From assembly GCA_032871835.1 (NCBI GenBank), contig CM065301.1:34790405-34854404 (forward strand): a stretch of 64,000 bases of DNA. Reading direction: 5' to 3'. The position numbers and the translations under genes are program-made. This DNA is from Dipteronia dyeriana. Taxonomy: Eukaryota; Streptophyta; Magnoliopsida; Sapindales; Sapindaceae. Each line of letters starts with the position of its first letter. Positions within the stretch are counted from its first letter, which is position 1. Shown piece after piece: positions 33,912 through 46,589 of the stretch. A model generated the notes under the pieces. The model did not search any database, was not told the origin of the DNA, and saw nothing but the letters and a program-made list of their open reading frames with translations.

Positions 33912-35739
33912 AGGATCGTCGTGAGGCTATACAGTGTTGTAAACATTTTCCTCGGTGAAGATGATATGGGTCGATTAAGACGGGCCAGCCATGATTTGGT
34001 CTACCTTGAAGACACCCTAACCTTCATCAATGTAGGGGATCTTCCTTTCATGGTTCTTTCTGGAATTATTGAAGGTGCCATCTAGGGTGGACCCTCCACC
34101 GATGGTATGTATAACTTCGATTTATTACATTAAATCCTTTTGTTCCCTCTTTTTTTTCTCTCATAGTCACAGATTTTTGCTCCTACCTCTTTTCTGGTAG
34201 GGATATTATCCCTGACCTGCTATAAGAACTATATCAAGCAACCTCCCTTTACTAGAACCTCAATATGGTTACATAGGATATAACACTCTGATGTGTTATA
34301 CCCTACGTTTTCATTGAAGTCATATTACTTGTATCGATTCCTCCTGTTTGCCAGAGCTTTCACGGTTGTCGACTTTTGGAGTATCCCCTTATCCCAAATG
34401 GCTAGGTAGATCGTTTCAAGGAACACATTTATAAAGGTATAATAATCGTATCCTCTTTCTTCTCGTGTCAGCAGAGCGACAGTCCTGGGAAAAGGCAAAA
34501 CTTGTTAGGATACTACTCTTACCGAGGTTTGGAAGGATAAAAATGGTACGTCGACTTGTTAAAGGGCTTATTCTGGGTTTCCTAAGCTGGCACAGGTTTG
34601 GGCACCTCCTTCTTCTTACGTTTTGCCGCTCTCATATCATCATGCCCCATTTTGACCTTGAGATATTCACCAATTTTGACCTGCTCGAGAGCCTAATCAA
34701 AGGTTTCTTGGTAGGTCTCTAAAGGATTCTTAGCGAAAGATGGAAAAAGTTTGCTCGTCAATAGGTTCCGCCAGAATTTAGTGAGGGTCCTCTTCTCGGC
34801 AAAGACCCTCATCTGGATGACTTCCTTATGAAAATGTTCCATATAAGTCCGGAGAGTTTCTCCTCGTTCCTGGACCATATATTAAAGGTGTATGGGATCG
34901 TTTAGGCGCGGTTTAAGTCTCTGAAACTATGAGCGAAATTCAGTTGATAGCTTTATCAAAGAATCCAAGCTACCAGCGACTAGCTTCCTAAACCATGCCT
35001 TTCCATAGTCGGTAAGAGATGTAGGGAACATCCTGTAAATGGAAACCCTGGTAGTATTTTGGACTTCCATTTGCTGGATGAAACTCACCAGATGGCTCAG
35101 AGGGTCCTCTATTGCAGAGAACTTGTCTGCCGGTATCTTAAATTTTGGTAAGAGTTTAGCTTCCCTGATCCATCTGGTTAAATGGGCATTCATTTCACTC
35201 AAAGGATCCTTTTAGGCTTCTTTGTGTTTCCCTTTCTTTATCTGTTGGATCTCTCTATAGCTTTTCCAGTTGATCCCTCAGGCGCTTGTTCCCAAGCTTC
35301 TTTAAATTGACCTCAGATCCCTCCGACGAACTAGATACCTCATCCCTGTTCTCTTCATAAGGGGGATTTGTCAGGGTGCTTTACTGGTTGCCTTCTTATA
35401 CAGCTCGAGTTTCTTTTTTTGAAGCTGTTGGGCAAGGAGCTTCACACTACTCCCGAGGTAATGCATCTGCTACAGATTTGACCAGTAAAGGTTGGTAGAA
35501 TGATAACCTGTAAGGAACTTGGGGCATAAGCCCTTATCTATCTTGGATAGAGGGTTGAGTTCCCGTCCTGTTACCAACCGGTACTGATGGGGAGGTCCGA
35601 ACCAGTCAAAAGCAAACTATCGGGATCCAGCTCTGCTTATTTCCCCTTGAATATGGGATTTTGCCGACTGAGTTATGATTTTTTCCGCTAGGAAGCGAAG
35701 GCTGACATTCTCCACGAAGACCGCTGCTTGTTGATCAAG
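33912..35739 (-). pseudogene. gag: G2 gag, broken
   Basis: Minus-strand capsid gene. 34927-35202 gives MSEMNAHLTRWIREAKLLPK, DPLSHLVSFIQQMEVQNTTR and FPTSLTDYGKAWFRKL. 34693-34878 gives QERGETLRTYMEHFHKEV. Both belong to the Retrotrans_gag core. A Glu/Lys-rich helix lies near 35230-35300, and 35400-35730 is the N-terminal segment matching G1 2566-2904. The CCHC region (34250-34400) is only traceable (decayed). X2 follows. Confidence 0.85.
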
Positions 35740-35744
35740 CAGGG
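35740..35744. repeat. Likely target-site duplication of X2 (CAGGG / CAAGA)
   Basis: CAGGG before and CAAGA after X2 (42339-42343) match at only three of five bases, but the uninterrupted G3 counterpart near 52845 reads AAGCACGGCCTGGCTT, which lies between the two and explains both as decayed copies of CACGG. Confidence 0.6.
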
Positions 35745-36465
35745 TGAAAACACAAACACGGTTAAATGCTCAAGGCTAACCTAGAGGGGGGTGAATAGGT
35801 TAGACACCTTTTTTGACTCCCTTAGAAACAAACAAAAGTGTGTCCCTCTAGATTGCTTGTATCAAAAAATATATATCAATTAAAGACACTTAATCAATAT
35901 AAAATTCATGTAAAGTGTGATACAAACAAGCAACCATAACTCATAAACAATTTTTATTATAGTAAGGAAGTCAACTTACATATAATGTTCTATCAATAGT
36001 ATTCAAATAACAAATATAAATACAAGTGAGATAGGGATAGAGAAAAGATGACATAAGATATAACGTGGTAAACCTCCGAAGAGGAAACATCCACGGGCTA
36101 GCAACCACCAGCAAACAAATTCCACAAGTAGATAAGAAAAGTACAATCTCTCAAGTGACCCCTTCACCTAGAAACTAACCTCTTATCCTACACATGAATA
36201 TGTCACCCTCTTGCTCAACATTCCGAGGCCTCACACCTCTTGTCAAGACTTTCTCGCTCACCCTTCTAGATCCCCACGACCCTAGGCAAGACTTTCTTGC
36301 TCACCCTTCCGGATCCTCACGACCTTAGGCAAGACTTCCTTGCTTGACATTCTGAGGTCTCCCACCTCTTTCCAAGACTTCCATGCTCATCAACATAAGT
36401 CTCACACCTATTGTCAAGAATTTCTTCGTACAAGGCATCTAGGTGATCTTGAATACAAAGTGTCA
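35745..36465 (-). repeat. X2 3' LTR remnant
   Basis: Matches 12179 to about 12950 of X1, then jumps to the counterpart of about 16670. The junction lies near GTCAGGTCTACTC. Confidence 0.8.
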
Positions 36466-37990
36466 GGTCTACTCATGAATATATCATCTTACTCATAAAC
36501 AAAGTGTTTGTGTGAGAGATATGCTTCAAATATATATCAAGAAGTAGTTTGATAATCAACATGCAAACAATTTCCAAGATCTATTCATCTTAAGCTTTTA
36601 CCATAAAAAGTCAAATCAATTATCATCCAGAATTTTTTCTTTTAAGAGAGCTCATTTGATTTTTCGACAATACTTTTTTAAGCCTTTATCCTTTTCATTT
36701 TATGCTTTGATGCAAAGAATTTTCTTTTCATGATTCAATTTCAACACTTCTTTGATTTTTCCTTTTTGTTAACATAAACAAAAGTCACTTCATGGCGGCT
36801 TTCACTCATCACAATGGTGTAGCTCTTTCCAACATTGGGTAGCTTTCTCAACCAATGTGTGTAGCTCTTTCCATGAAGGTGCTCATTGAGTTCTATGTAT
36901 TTGCCAAAGTGAAATGGATACTAACCATAGGTCATTTTAAATGTACTTAAGCAAAAAAACTATAAGGTGTATCCAAACTTTACATATTAGTAAACTCAAC
37001 CTACTAGCAAAACATATAAGAGAAGCAATGTGCAATTTTAGAAAACCAAGATTTTATGGCTCATAATCACATGATCTAAAAGCAATAAGTAAAAAATTAT
37101 TCAAGATCATTACTTCTCTATTGAGTAGCTTTCAAAGAATATGAAGCTCATATTTTCAAAAGTAATGCCACTCAATATACTATACACAAACAATCATCAA
37201 AGTTAAGATCAATGTGAACAATATCACTATTAAATCCTAAAATAGCAAATGTCAATGAGAATCATATGTATGCTATACAAAATTCTATAACATGACATGC
37301 AATGAGATGTATATTAAAAATTGAGTCAAAAGATGAATATCTAAGAGAACATGCATTAGAGTATAGAGATACCTTTTGCATATTATATTCACCAAATATC
37401 ATACTCTCGCCCTTTTTATGAGCACTCTTGCCTTGAATGTCCTCATGACACCAAGTTGACGATGTTTCACAACAAGAGTATAAGAAACTTACTATCTAAA
37501 CTCAACCAACACATATATCAAAAGAACTCCTCTAAAGTTAACCAATTAATTTTGACTATCATAACAAACATGATGTGAGATAACCAAGTACATATCAATA
37601 CATGGAGCATTCAAAGCTAGCAAGCAAGAATTCTCAACACAATTGATATATTGCTTCGAAGCTACCTCACATATGCTTCTTACATTAGTGATAAGAGCAC
37701 TCACCCTTGAACCACTTGTTCTCGGGTGTATCTACACAAACATTTCCTATATCATCCTTGACAACAATGTTAAATCTAGAGTAAAGTCCTTCAATGACTT
37801 AATTAACAAGAATATCATTAATACTTGTCAAGTTGAACAAGATTAGCTTTCTTTCTACTCCATAACTTCTTTTCATGCATAGCAATATTATCATGTTTTT
37901 CAAGTTTCAAAGCCTTAGCATGTTCAAGTTGAAGTTTAATCTCCTTATCTAGATTCATTTCCTAATTTGCATTTTTAAAAAATTTATAAC
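36466..37990 (-). other. X2 internal noncoding region
   Basis: Colinear with X1 16670-18280, including the repeated GTGTAGCTC phrases at 36810-36880. No gene recognised. Confidence 0.6.
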
Positions 37991-39700
37991 ACTTAGGCTT
38001 AATGTGATCTATTGTGTTGCAATAATGGCAAATTGGAATAAAATATGAGATTGTACCTTTTGGAGTTGAACTAGCTTAACTAGGAGTTTGCAAAGATACC
38101 TTGTTTGCCAACTTCTTCTTGGCTTTTGATATTTTCTCCTTGTGTGGTTTCTTGTCAATCCTGACTTCTTCCAAGAGAGTATGAAGTGGTGCTTCAAAGG
38201 GCTCCTATTCAATTACCAAGTCATCTTTGCCACTATGAGAGTTAACAAGATTCCTAACACTAGACACACTAACCGAATCAGTTATTAAGTCCTGGATGGC
38301 CTCCTTAACCGTCTATATTTCTTCCATTAATTCTTTTTCTCTCTTCCTTAAAGAAGATATCACATTATCTTTCTCAAGGTTTATCTTTTCTAGTTCTCTA
38401 ATCTTCTTCATAATATCACCTTTCTCACCAAGAAGTCTATAAGTAACATTCACAAACTCATCTAGTTGTTTCTTTATCAAATCATCCTTCTCAACTACCT
38501 CTCTTAGAGCATTATCTCTAGCTTCTTCAAGCTTTTCTATCTTTTGCCAACAACACAAGATTGGTAAGATTGAAACAAGTACTTCCTTGATGATTTGCAT
38601 CAAAGTTGTTGTTCAAAGAAATTGTACTATCAATATCTAATGGAAAATGAGAAGGCGTTAGAGCAACAAAGTTGCTCACCAACTCTTCATCACTTGAAGA
38701 CTCACTACTAGAGCTCTCATTATCACTAGAGTTATCATCACTCCAAGTAGCCACCAACACTTTTCCTTTCTTTTCTTTCTTAGATGGCTTCTTGGTACAC
38801 TCACTAGCAAAGTGACCGAAACCATGACAATTGTAGCATTGAACACCTTTCTTGTTCATGGCTTGACTATTCTTCTCATTCCTTGGAGATGATGGTTTCT
38901 TAACTCCCTTTTCCTTAGAAGACTTGCCTTTAGGCTTGGCATTCTTCTTTAGAAACTTCTTAAACTTTCTAGCCAAAAGATCCATCTCTTCATTTTCATC
39001 ATCACGCTCATTCTCAATAGCATTGAGAGTGATTCCCTCACTCTTAATCTTTGGCTTCAAGCACATCTTATAAGTTTGGAGAGGCCCAAGCAACTAATCA
39101 ATGTTCATACTATCCACATCCTTGCTTTCCTCAATGGCCATCACCTTTGATTTGAATCTCTTAGGAAGAGACCTAAGGATTTTCCAATTTAAAAGCTCTT
39201 TTGAGATAGGTACTCCAAGTGCTTGACATTGGTTAGCAATGTTAAGAAGCCGGAATTGGAAGTTTTCAAACATTTCTTCTTCACCCATACTTAAACCTTC
39301 AAATTGTGATGCCAACATTTGAAGCCTCGATTTCTTCACTGCTAAGGTTCCTTCATTAGTAACTTGGAGAGTATTCAAGCTTCCTTTACGGATTCAAGAT
39401 TTTAAATGTAGAAGAATTGATGCCCATCAACTCCTCCAAAGATGGCATTCATAGCACGATGGTTCCACTTAGCAGCCTAAAACTCATTCGTTGTCCGTTC
39501 ACTCATTTGCTTGAGTACATTGGTTCCATCCTCTTGAACCTTGGTAGGAGGACTATAACCTTATTCCACTTCCATCCATGCCCTCTCATCAATAAAGCGG
39601 ATGTAGGCCTTCATCCTCAAATTCCAATACCCATAGTTAGTGCCTTGAAGTAATGGTGGCCTAGTATTTGAGGCTTCTTTCCACCATTACATCATCTTGT
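37991..39700 (-). pseudogene. gag: X2 gag with two zinc knuckles, broken
   Basis: Same layout as X1 gag. The likely start (ATG near 39690) is followed by an inserted base that leads to a TAG nine codons on. 39094-39378 carries the UBN2-type block (SQFEGLSMGEEEMFENFQFR), unbroken here though broken in X1. 38527-39093 is a 188-codon frame with CYNCHGFGHFASEC and the Ser/Asp/Glu-rich segment. 38313-38603 is the coiled coil. The second knuckle near 38020 has lost a Cys codon context. Between them X1 and X2 preserve different parts of the gene. Confidence 0.83.
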
Positions 39701-39772
39701 AAACCCAAGACTTTAAAAGCTTTCCAAATATCATGAATGAATCATCTGAATGCTTACTAAGTACAATCTTGT

Positions 39773-39789
39773 GTCCTGTTCTGATACCA
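39773..39789 (-). other. Primer-binding site of X2
   Basis: TGGTATCAGAACAGGAC on the minus strand, two bases from the LTR. Confidence 0.88.
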
Positions 39790-39791
39790 AT

Positions 39792-39907
39792 TGAAAATAC
39801 AAACACGGTTAAACGCTCTAGGCTAACTTGGGGGGGGGGTGAATAAGTTATACACCTTTTTCGACTCCCTTAGAGACAAACAAAATTTTGTCCCTCTAGA
39901 TTGCTTG

Positions 39908-39938
<31 letters not shown>

Positions 39939-42338
39939 CAATTAAAGACATTAAATCAATATAAACATCATGTAAAGTGTGATACAAACAAGCAACCATA
40001 ACTCATACACAATTTATATTATAGTAAGGAAGTCAACTTACATATAAAGTTCTATCCATAGTATTCAAATAACAAATACAAATATAAGAAATAGGGATAG
40101 AGAATATTTGACACAAGATATAACGTGGTAACCCTTCGAAAACATCCATGGGTTAGCAACCACCGACAAACAAAATCCACTAGTAGATAAGAAAAGTACA
40201 ATCTCTCAAGTGACCCCTTCACCTGGAAACTACCCTAATATCTTACTCATGAATATGTCACCCTCTTGCTCAACATTCTGAGGCCTCACACCTCTTGTCA
40301 AGACATCCTCACTCACCTTTCCAGATCCTCACGACCCTAGGCAAGACTTCTTTGCTCACCCTTCCGGATCCTCATGACCCTAGGCAAGACTTCCTTACTT
40401 GACGTTCCGAGGTCTCCCACCTCTTGCCAAGACTTCCATGCATAACAACATAGGTCTCACACCTATTGTTAAGACTTCCTTCTCACAAAGCGTCTAGGTG
40501 ATCTTGAATGCAAAACGTAAACAAGCACGCAATATAGAATGTTATGATCAACACATCCTATGGAAAAAACTAGACATGAGCATGAATGCATAAAACAAAT
40601 GTAGTCTAGTCAATCATGCATGTTTAATCTATCTAGATCATGTAAGATATGTTCAACATTAATTACAACCTAGATACATGCATAGATCTAAAACTTAAAT
40701 CACAAGATATGTTCAATTAACACATAATCAAGTTTAAATATCATATACCAAAAATATGTTAAAATCATGTGACAAAGTCATTTAGATTAAAGCAAGAGTT
40801 CTAGGGCGTATTTCCTATCCATAGATTCAACAAAGCACGTAAATAGCTCAAAAGAACACAAGTACATGTATTATAGTGAGATTTTGGCCAAAAAGAGCCT
40901 AATACATGTGAGGAACTATTTTTCACAAAATCAATCACTCAAAGATCATCAAATAGTCCTAGAATCAAAGCTAGCTCAATACAATCCCAAACAGGTGAAA
41001 ACATAGGCAAAATCAAAACCTAACTCAACATGTGAGATTTCAATTGAAACTCAATCTAGCTTTAAATGAGTTCAAAACTCAAATAAAAACAATCACAAGA
41101 CATATATATATATATATATATGTTGAAGAAGAAAACCCAAGGCAATTGACCAAGTTTTAAAAGAAAACTTTGAGAGAAAATCAATACCTTAGTTGATTTG
41201 GTGCAGTCCCGTTTTTATGAGGTTAGGCTCCAAAAACAGCAATAAAACTGACTCAAACCTTCGGTAAAAGGATGGAGAATGAATAGACAAACACTCTCAA
41301 CTTTGAATCACTCAGATCAGAGTTCAACTGAAGAAGTTATGGTGTTTGGTAGGTGAAAAAATTTGGGAGAAAATTCTGCACTCAAATTTTGAATCTCTTC
41401 TTTTAATAAAATGTGAGATGGAAGGATATTTATAGGAGAGGGAAAAAAACACAAGCAAAATGACCAAAAGGGCCTTAAGTGCACCAAGCAGACTTGATGC
41501 CCAAAATGGCACGTGGAAATCTCGGGGGAGCAAGCATTCTTGCCTGAGATGGCCACATGCCATCTCAGGAAAGAGTGCTTGGTTGCACTTCTTTTCCCCG
41601 CCCGCTCCCCTCGAGTTCTTTTACCGTTCTCTGGCCTTTGAACTCGGAATTTGAATCCATTTGCGGATTATGAACCATGACTCTCTCACAAACATGGACA
41701 TATGAGATACTCAACTTAGAAAATAATAATTTGACTCGATATATGAAGACGAAAACAATGTATGCAACATGAGTTGAAAGTGTAGTATCTTTTGACTTAG
41801 AACTTGAAATCAATAGTATGAGTAACCGAAATGACCGAAACTTAATCAAGAATGATTTAAGGCTAAAATTAAGTTCAATATCCATGTTATACAAACATAT
41901 ACAGATACAAACACATTTCACACTAGAATGCAAACTACATAGAGATAGTCTCCAATCATGCATTTTCCCAAAGCATGTTATTTTCATACCAATGCATGAG
42001 CATTCATCTTCAAGTGTGTGAATGTGTTTTAAATGGGGCACAACGATGAAGAGATACATAGAATAAACTGTATATGTGTGTCTATAATGGTGCACAACTA
42101 TGCAGGGACACAAATGTATGAATTGTGTCTGACTAAGCCTTGTAGGAGAAAGATAAGGTCTTAATATACCTTTATAGAACCATATAACATCCTTTCTATT
42201 TGAAAACTTTGAACTTGCTTTGACTAGTTATTATTTCTTCTTTTAAGCTTGAATCATCATGTACCTAAACAACTAAATCATTACAAGTAAACATGATTTC
42301 GATATGGAATTAATGCCAACACAATCTAAAACCTAACA
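39792..42338 (-). repeat. 5' LTR of X2
   Basis: 2547 bp, homologous to both X1 LTRs. TA microsatellites at about 39914-39940 and 41101-41120. TATAAATAT on the minus strand at 41426-41435. Frames such as 41565-42113 and 41317-41563 are LTR sequence. Confidence 0.92.
41543..41569. repeat. Perfect 11-bp palindrome in X2 LTR
   Basis: CCTGAGATGGC, loop CACAT, GCCATCTCAGG. Compared with X1 (13960-13984) a C-G stem pair has become T-A, which keeps the pairing. Confidence 0.8.
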
Positions 42339-42343
42339 CAAGA

Positions 42344-42560
42344 CTTGGCTTATTGTTGGGGTGCCTAGAGCTAGCGTAGCGGTTTGTTGTATTGGAGTCT
42401 GACTATGATTCCTGGACTTCCTACCCTTCTTCAGAACTTTTCAGGCTGATATGGCTGACTGTTGCCTCAAAGTATCTGGCTGCCCTAGGGAGGATCGAAG
42501 CTTCATAGTTCCTACAAAACAATAAACATGTAAACCTTGTAATAATTGGGTGTGGGTGTT
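42344..42560 (-). other. G2 leader
   Basis: Resumes G2 after X2; homologous to G3 52850-53050. Noncoding, with TGGGTGTGGGTGT next to the primer site. Confidence 0.6.
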
Positions 42561-42578
42561 CCTAGAGACTGCGCCAAA
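42561..42578 (-). other. Primer-binding site of G2
   Basis: TTTGGCGCAGTCTCTAGG on the minus strand, four bases from the 5' LTR. Confidence 0.82.
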
Positions 42579-42582
42579 AAAG

Positions 42583-43772
42583 TGTTAATCGAAAATTCAC
42601 TCGGAGTGAGGAATTTTAGCTAGCACCTTCAAGATCACTACCTCGGAGGTCACAGTCGGAGGTGGTACCTTCGGTACCTGGTTTATGTATGTGATAGTGA
42701 AGATGAAGATGAAGATGGGTGAAAACCTAATATGTCAAAGATATGTAAAGGAAAATGACATTATTATATTAATATTTATGAATCAAATTTCATATACAGG
42801 GAAATCACTCGTAACTCTCAATCTCTCTTGGGTAGAATAAGGGTGGTAGCTTAGTGCTGGTCGAGAAGTTCATAACAGTGGTGGTCGCGTTCTGTCCATA
42901 GAATTTAGGCCAAGGCCAAGCTCTTTTTTTATCTCTTGTCCTTCTTTTTATTCGTGCATGCTTAGGCATATTTATACATGGTCCGATTAGGTTAAATCTC
43001 TTATTCTCCCGCCGTGAATCTTTAAATCTACTCTCTCCATATCGGGGTAGATCTTCCATTTAAATGCTATTGACCTTTGTTAATTAACAGATTCGAGGAT
43101 ATTTTGGAGGGAGATAAGTTTGTTTCCTCTTTGAATTCCATGACTTGATCTGCACGTATGTAGTGGTTTAACACACGTTGGAATGTAGATATGATCATGT
43201 ATGTCTTTATGGTGAGGTGTCTTATAGAGGTCATCAAATATGGCGTTTGCTATCTTGAGTGATGAGGTACATCTATATGCCAGCCTTGGCACTATGAGCT
43301 TGATCTGACCTTCTTGGGTCCCTTTTGGAGCTTGACACGACTGGGTAGGTGCTCTTTAGTGGTAACAGAGCTTTGTGTGCTTTCTTCTACCTACTTGATT
43401 AGATTTGGTTCTTCCCTAGGCAAAATGAAGAGACATTGTAGGACAAATTTGACAACCTGAGGGTCTTTTCGTATAAGTGGATGTGGCAGCATGTTCCTGG
43501 GAGGTCGTAAGTATCTCAACCTTGGAGAATTTAGGTCTTTTCCTATTGATCTTGCTTCGGGTTCTTGTTTTAATGTAAGGTGCTCGATTTGATCATGAAG
43601 GGCTTCACTTGGGGTGTTCCTAGGGTGTGACGACCTCGTCTTGCTTCTGCGGGGTCATACGGTAGCTCGACCCCGGGAATCTCGATTACCTGCTGTGTAA
43701 TTCCAGATTTCTACTCTGGCTAGGAGAGTGGAAAATTTATCTTTGGTCCCTAGCCAAATTTGGCTGTTAACA
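42583..43772 (-). repeat. 5' LTR of G2
   Basis: 1190 bp, TGTTAACAGCC to GATTAACA on the minus strand. TATA box at 42969-42977. The flank at 43773-43777 is ACTTA; its partner would lie outside the window. Confidence 0.92.
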
Positions 43773-44667
43773 ACTTATGTTCTCTTCTCCATGTATCATT
43801 CTTGTAATAGGCATGAGTTGTTAGACCCATTTGGGGATGATGTAAGAACACATAGATTGTGGGTTAACCATTATATTTGTATGATTTGATTAGTGATTTT
43901 CATTCAATGCACTAATAGTTATTTGATTGTCCTATAATTAATTAGATATGCCCTTTCTTAATATCTTTGATTATCGAAATCTTTTGAGTTTTTAATAGTG
44001 ATATACACATCTATTTGGATTGAGTAGATATGCCCTCTCTCAAGTCAAGTAGATAGTCACTTCTAGCTAAGTTGAATGAATTGGATGTGTAGTGAATATG
44101 CCCTTCCTACACATTTGGGTCTCAATGGTAGAGATTATATTGTGAATATGCCCTGCTAAGCCATTCCTTACCGTAGAATTTGTCTAAGTCTCAAGAGTGA
44201 ATCTCTTATAAGCCGACCTTGTAGTTGATCAATCGAGAGTTGACGTGGATAGGGTCTTCGAGTCTCCAAGTCTTCAAATCCGGCCCAGTAGCCGTGAGTT
44301 AGCATCGTTGACTTCAAACCACTCTATTGGATAAATTGACCTTCATTAACCAATTGTGTAACACTGAAATAATAGATTCCCACAATTTATATTATGATTG
44401 CATCATTCCTCATACCATCACATTTATATCTTTCATCACTAATTTGTTGCAATTAGAGTCGCTAGGCTTAGTTGCATGTAGTTAATTTCACTTAACAACC
44501 ATTACAATTTACTTTTCATTACATATTAGATTAGAGAAAATTAGATCATTTAAGCATAAATCGATCTCTATGGACGATACCCTTACTTGCTACTATATTG
44601 TTTTCAATTTGAGTGCAAATCAAGTTTCATAAATTTTGTTTGACAAGCTATTTTACAAATACAAAAT
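43773..44667 (+). repeat. Repeat D1, class uncertain
   Basis: Its right third is homologous to the reverse strand of 58860-59000: both contain CTCTATGGACGATACCC-like and TACTTGCTANTATATTGTTT sequence and end in TACAAAATG. The words resemble the end of some plant gypsy LTRs just before a primer site, but no primer site follows. ATATGCCCT-type words recur four times at 43945-44160. G2 is inserted at its left edge, so D1 may continue beyond the window. Confidence 0.5.
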
Positions 44668-44689
44668 GGCAACTTGTCAATCTTCGCAT

Positions 44690-46035
44690 CCCAGACATCT
44701 AGGGCGTGAGGTAGGGGACCACCACCCTTCTTATAGCTGCTTCTACTACTGCTGCTCCTACTCTGATTGCCCCTTCTATCATTATTACCACTGCTACAAC
44801 CCCTATAGTCGGCCTACCTGATGCTCTTGCTCCACTTCCTGTATCCTCAGCTTCTAGAGCTTCGGGGGGCTTTAAAACTATTGTTGTGGAGGGTCCTCCT
44901 GCTCATCTTCAATATCAACCGAGTTCCGCTGGACAAGACGATGTATCCATCCTCCTTCATCTATAATCGAGGTGGTTAGTTTGATTATTTTCTAACTTGA
45001 ACTTTGCAACTTGTAGGCTTTCAAATTTAACATTAGCATAAGCCACCAGGTGGTCTTTCTTCGTGATCATGTAGAAAAATCTGAGGGCGAAGCTGAGAGG
45101 GCCATGGGATTGCTCGCTCGAGCCCAGGCTTTGTTGTAGGAGATAACCACCAGCTGGCCGAGCTTTAATGTGACCACGAGAAGCTGAAGTGGACCTACTA
45201 CCAAGAGAGCCTCAAGTCCAAATACCGGGCCACAAAAAGAGACTCCTGGAAAGCAGAGGCAAAAATATTGGATGTTGAAAACCAGAGCTTGTATGCTCAG
45301 GTGGCCAAGCTGCAGACTGAGGTGCTCATTCGGGAATGGTTACTTCTATGCCTCCACTCTCCAACCTTTCCGCCATCGATGGCTGGGACAAGGATGAGAT
45401 TATTACTAAGGTTAAGGAGATGTCTTTTCCTATTGGCGATGAAGCAGGCGCTTCGAATGTAGTTGGAACCGGAAATTAAATAATTAAAGCGAATCTTCCC
45501 CTTTCTTCTTCAGTTCTTCCAAGCTTGGGGACCAAAGAGTCTTCTGGCAGGGTCCAGCATGTACAATCCGAAGGAGGCCAACTGGTTTCTACATGCATAA
45601 GGTCTTTATCTGTCCAACCTATGGATGGTCTCCTTGTTATCCTAAAGTGGGAGAGTGGTCTACCTGTGGTCCATGAGAGAGCTAGAGATCCCCTTATAGA
45701 GCTTGCCGGAGCAGGGTCAAGTGGTGAACATATGGAGATTGGGGTAGCTGTTGCCTCTCAGGATGCGATCGTACCCCCAGAAGTTATATCCATGGTTAAT
45801 GAAGTTTTGGAGGAGGACCATGCTGGACAACAAACAGAAGGGTAGCCCCAGAAAGAAGGAGTGGCAGAAGAGGATAACCATGCTGATAAACCACCTGAAT
45901 AAGTGGATACAAGCAGAGTCCATCAGGAAGGAGGAACAATGGAAGGAAACTAGAAGGATGTCGGAGCTTGACATAATCCCTTTTATGACATATCTTGATT
46001 GCCTGAAAAGGAGGGTTGGCACTATGCTATACTGA
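44690..46035 (+). pseudogene. G3 antisense ORF, C-terminal two thirds
   Basis: Antisense to G3 pol. It starts in a Ser/Thr/Pro/Ala-rich region (44700-44950, ASTTAAPTLIAPSI, QPSSAGQDDV) matching G1 26690-26850. Then comes helical sequence (45010-45330, HVEKSEGEAERAMGLLA, LDVENQSLYAQVAKLQTEV) and a tail with AIDGWDKDEIITKVKEMS. The open 106-codon piece at 45525-45845 continues the tail. Intron-like spots occur at about 44955-45010 (ends TTGTAG) and 45470-45513 (ends CTTCAG). N-terminus lost at D1. Confidence 0.65.
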
Positions 46036-46589
46036 TGACCAGTTTTTTCCAATTCTTTCTTGTTCTTCTTTTTAGATGTTGCCTCGAACCAGGGGTTGGG
46101 CTCCCTGTTTGATATATGTATCCTTAAGAGGGGATATAATTCCTTGTCATTATTAATGAGAGTTTTTTATGATTTCCTTTATGCTTGCTTTGATTGATCC
46201 CTGATCATGAACTTTTACCTTTGTTGAATACTTCTTGCTTCACTTCTAATCTCTACCTAGCTACAGCCTTCAACATAATCCTGACTTTATTAAATATAGT
46301 AAAGTGGAAATTCCGAATCGTTAAGTACAAGTATACTAGTTGAGTAGATGTCTAGCTCTAGTTCTCAGCGATTGGTAGAAATTTATGTCTTCTTGATTTC
46401 GGGGAAGAGTCCTCTTGCATTGTGTCTTGCACCCTTAATGATTCCTTCTGCAAACTTTAACCTGACGATATGGGAAATCTCACATTCATGAAAAATCAAT
46501 GGTTAATAGCAATCAGATATTTGATATTTATGCAGAAACTGTGTTGTAATAACCTAGATACCCCTTTTCCCGACATTCGAGGAGGTATC
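46036..46589 (-). other. G3 zone between antisense ORF and tandem array
   Basis: No gene seen. AT-rich; would be the 3' untranslated part of the antisense transcript. Confidence 0.5.

Larger units (their letters stand above)
35745..42338 (-). mobile_element. X2, internally deleted copy of the X family
   Basis: Minus strand. The 5' LTR is complete (39792-42338), with primer site and gag. A deletion joins the last 0.7 kb of the 3' LTR directly to internal sequence at about 36465, so about 1.8 kb of LTR, the polypurine tract and the 341-codon ORF of X1 are gone. X2 could not complete reverse transcription. Confidence 0.88.
29709..43772 (-). mobile_element. Ty3/gypsy (Tat-type) element G2, left end outside window
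   Basis: Minus strand. It has a 5' LTR at 42583-43772, a GGCGC-type primer site, gag, protease, reverse transcriptase, RNase H and integrase in gypsy order, and a 3' tandem array. X2 (35745-42338) is inserted in its leader and gag start. The left part (antisense ORF and 3' LTR) is cut off by C3, so it must lie beyond the window edge. All genes carry stops. Confidence 0.9.

Noticed and set aside
41565..42113. 182-codon minus-strand frame
   Set aside because: Entirely within the X2 5' LTR; homologous positions in the X1 LTRs (14047-14337, 22116-22358) are shorter or shifted. Chance frame.
43773..44667. D1 as the missing 3' LTR of G3
   Set aside because: It bears no similarity to the gypsy LTRs here and lacks the GTTAACA ends.
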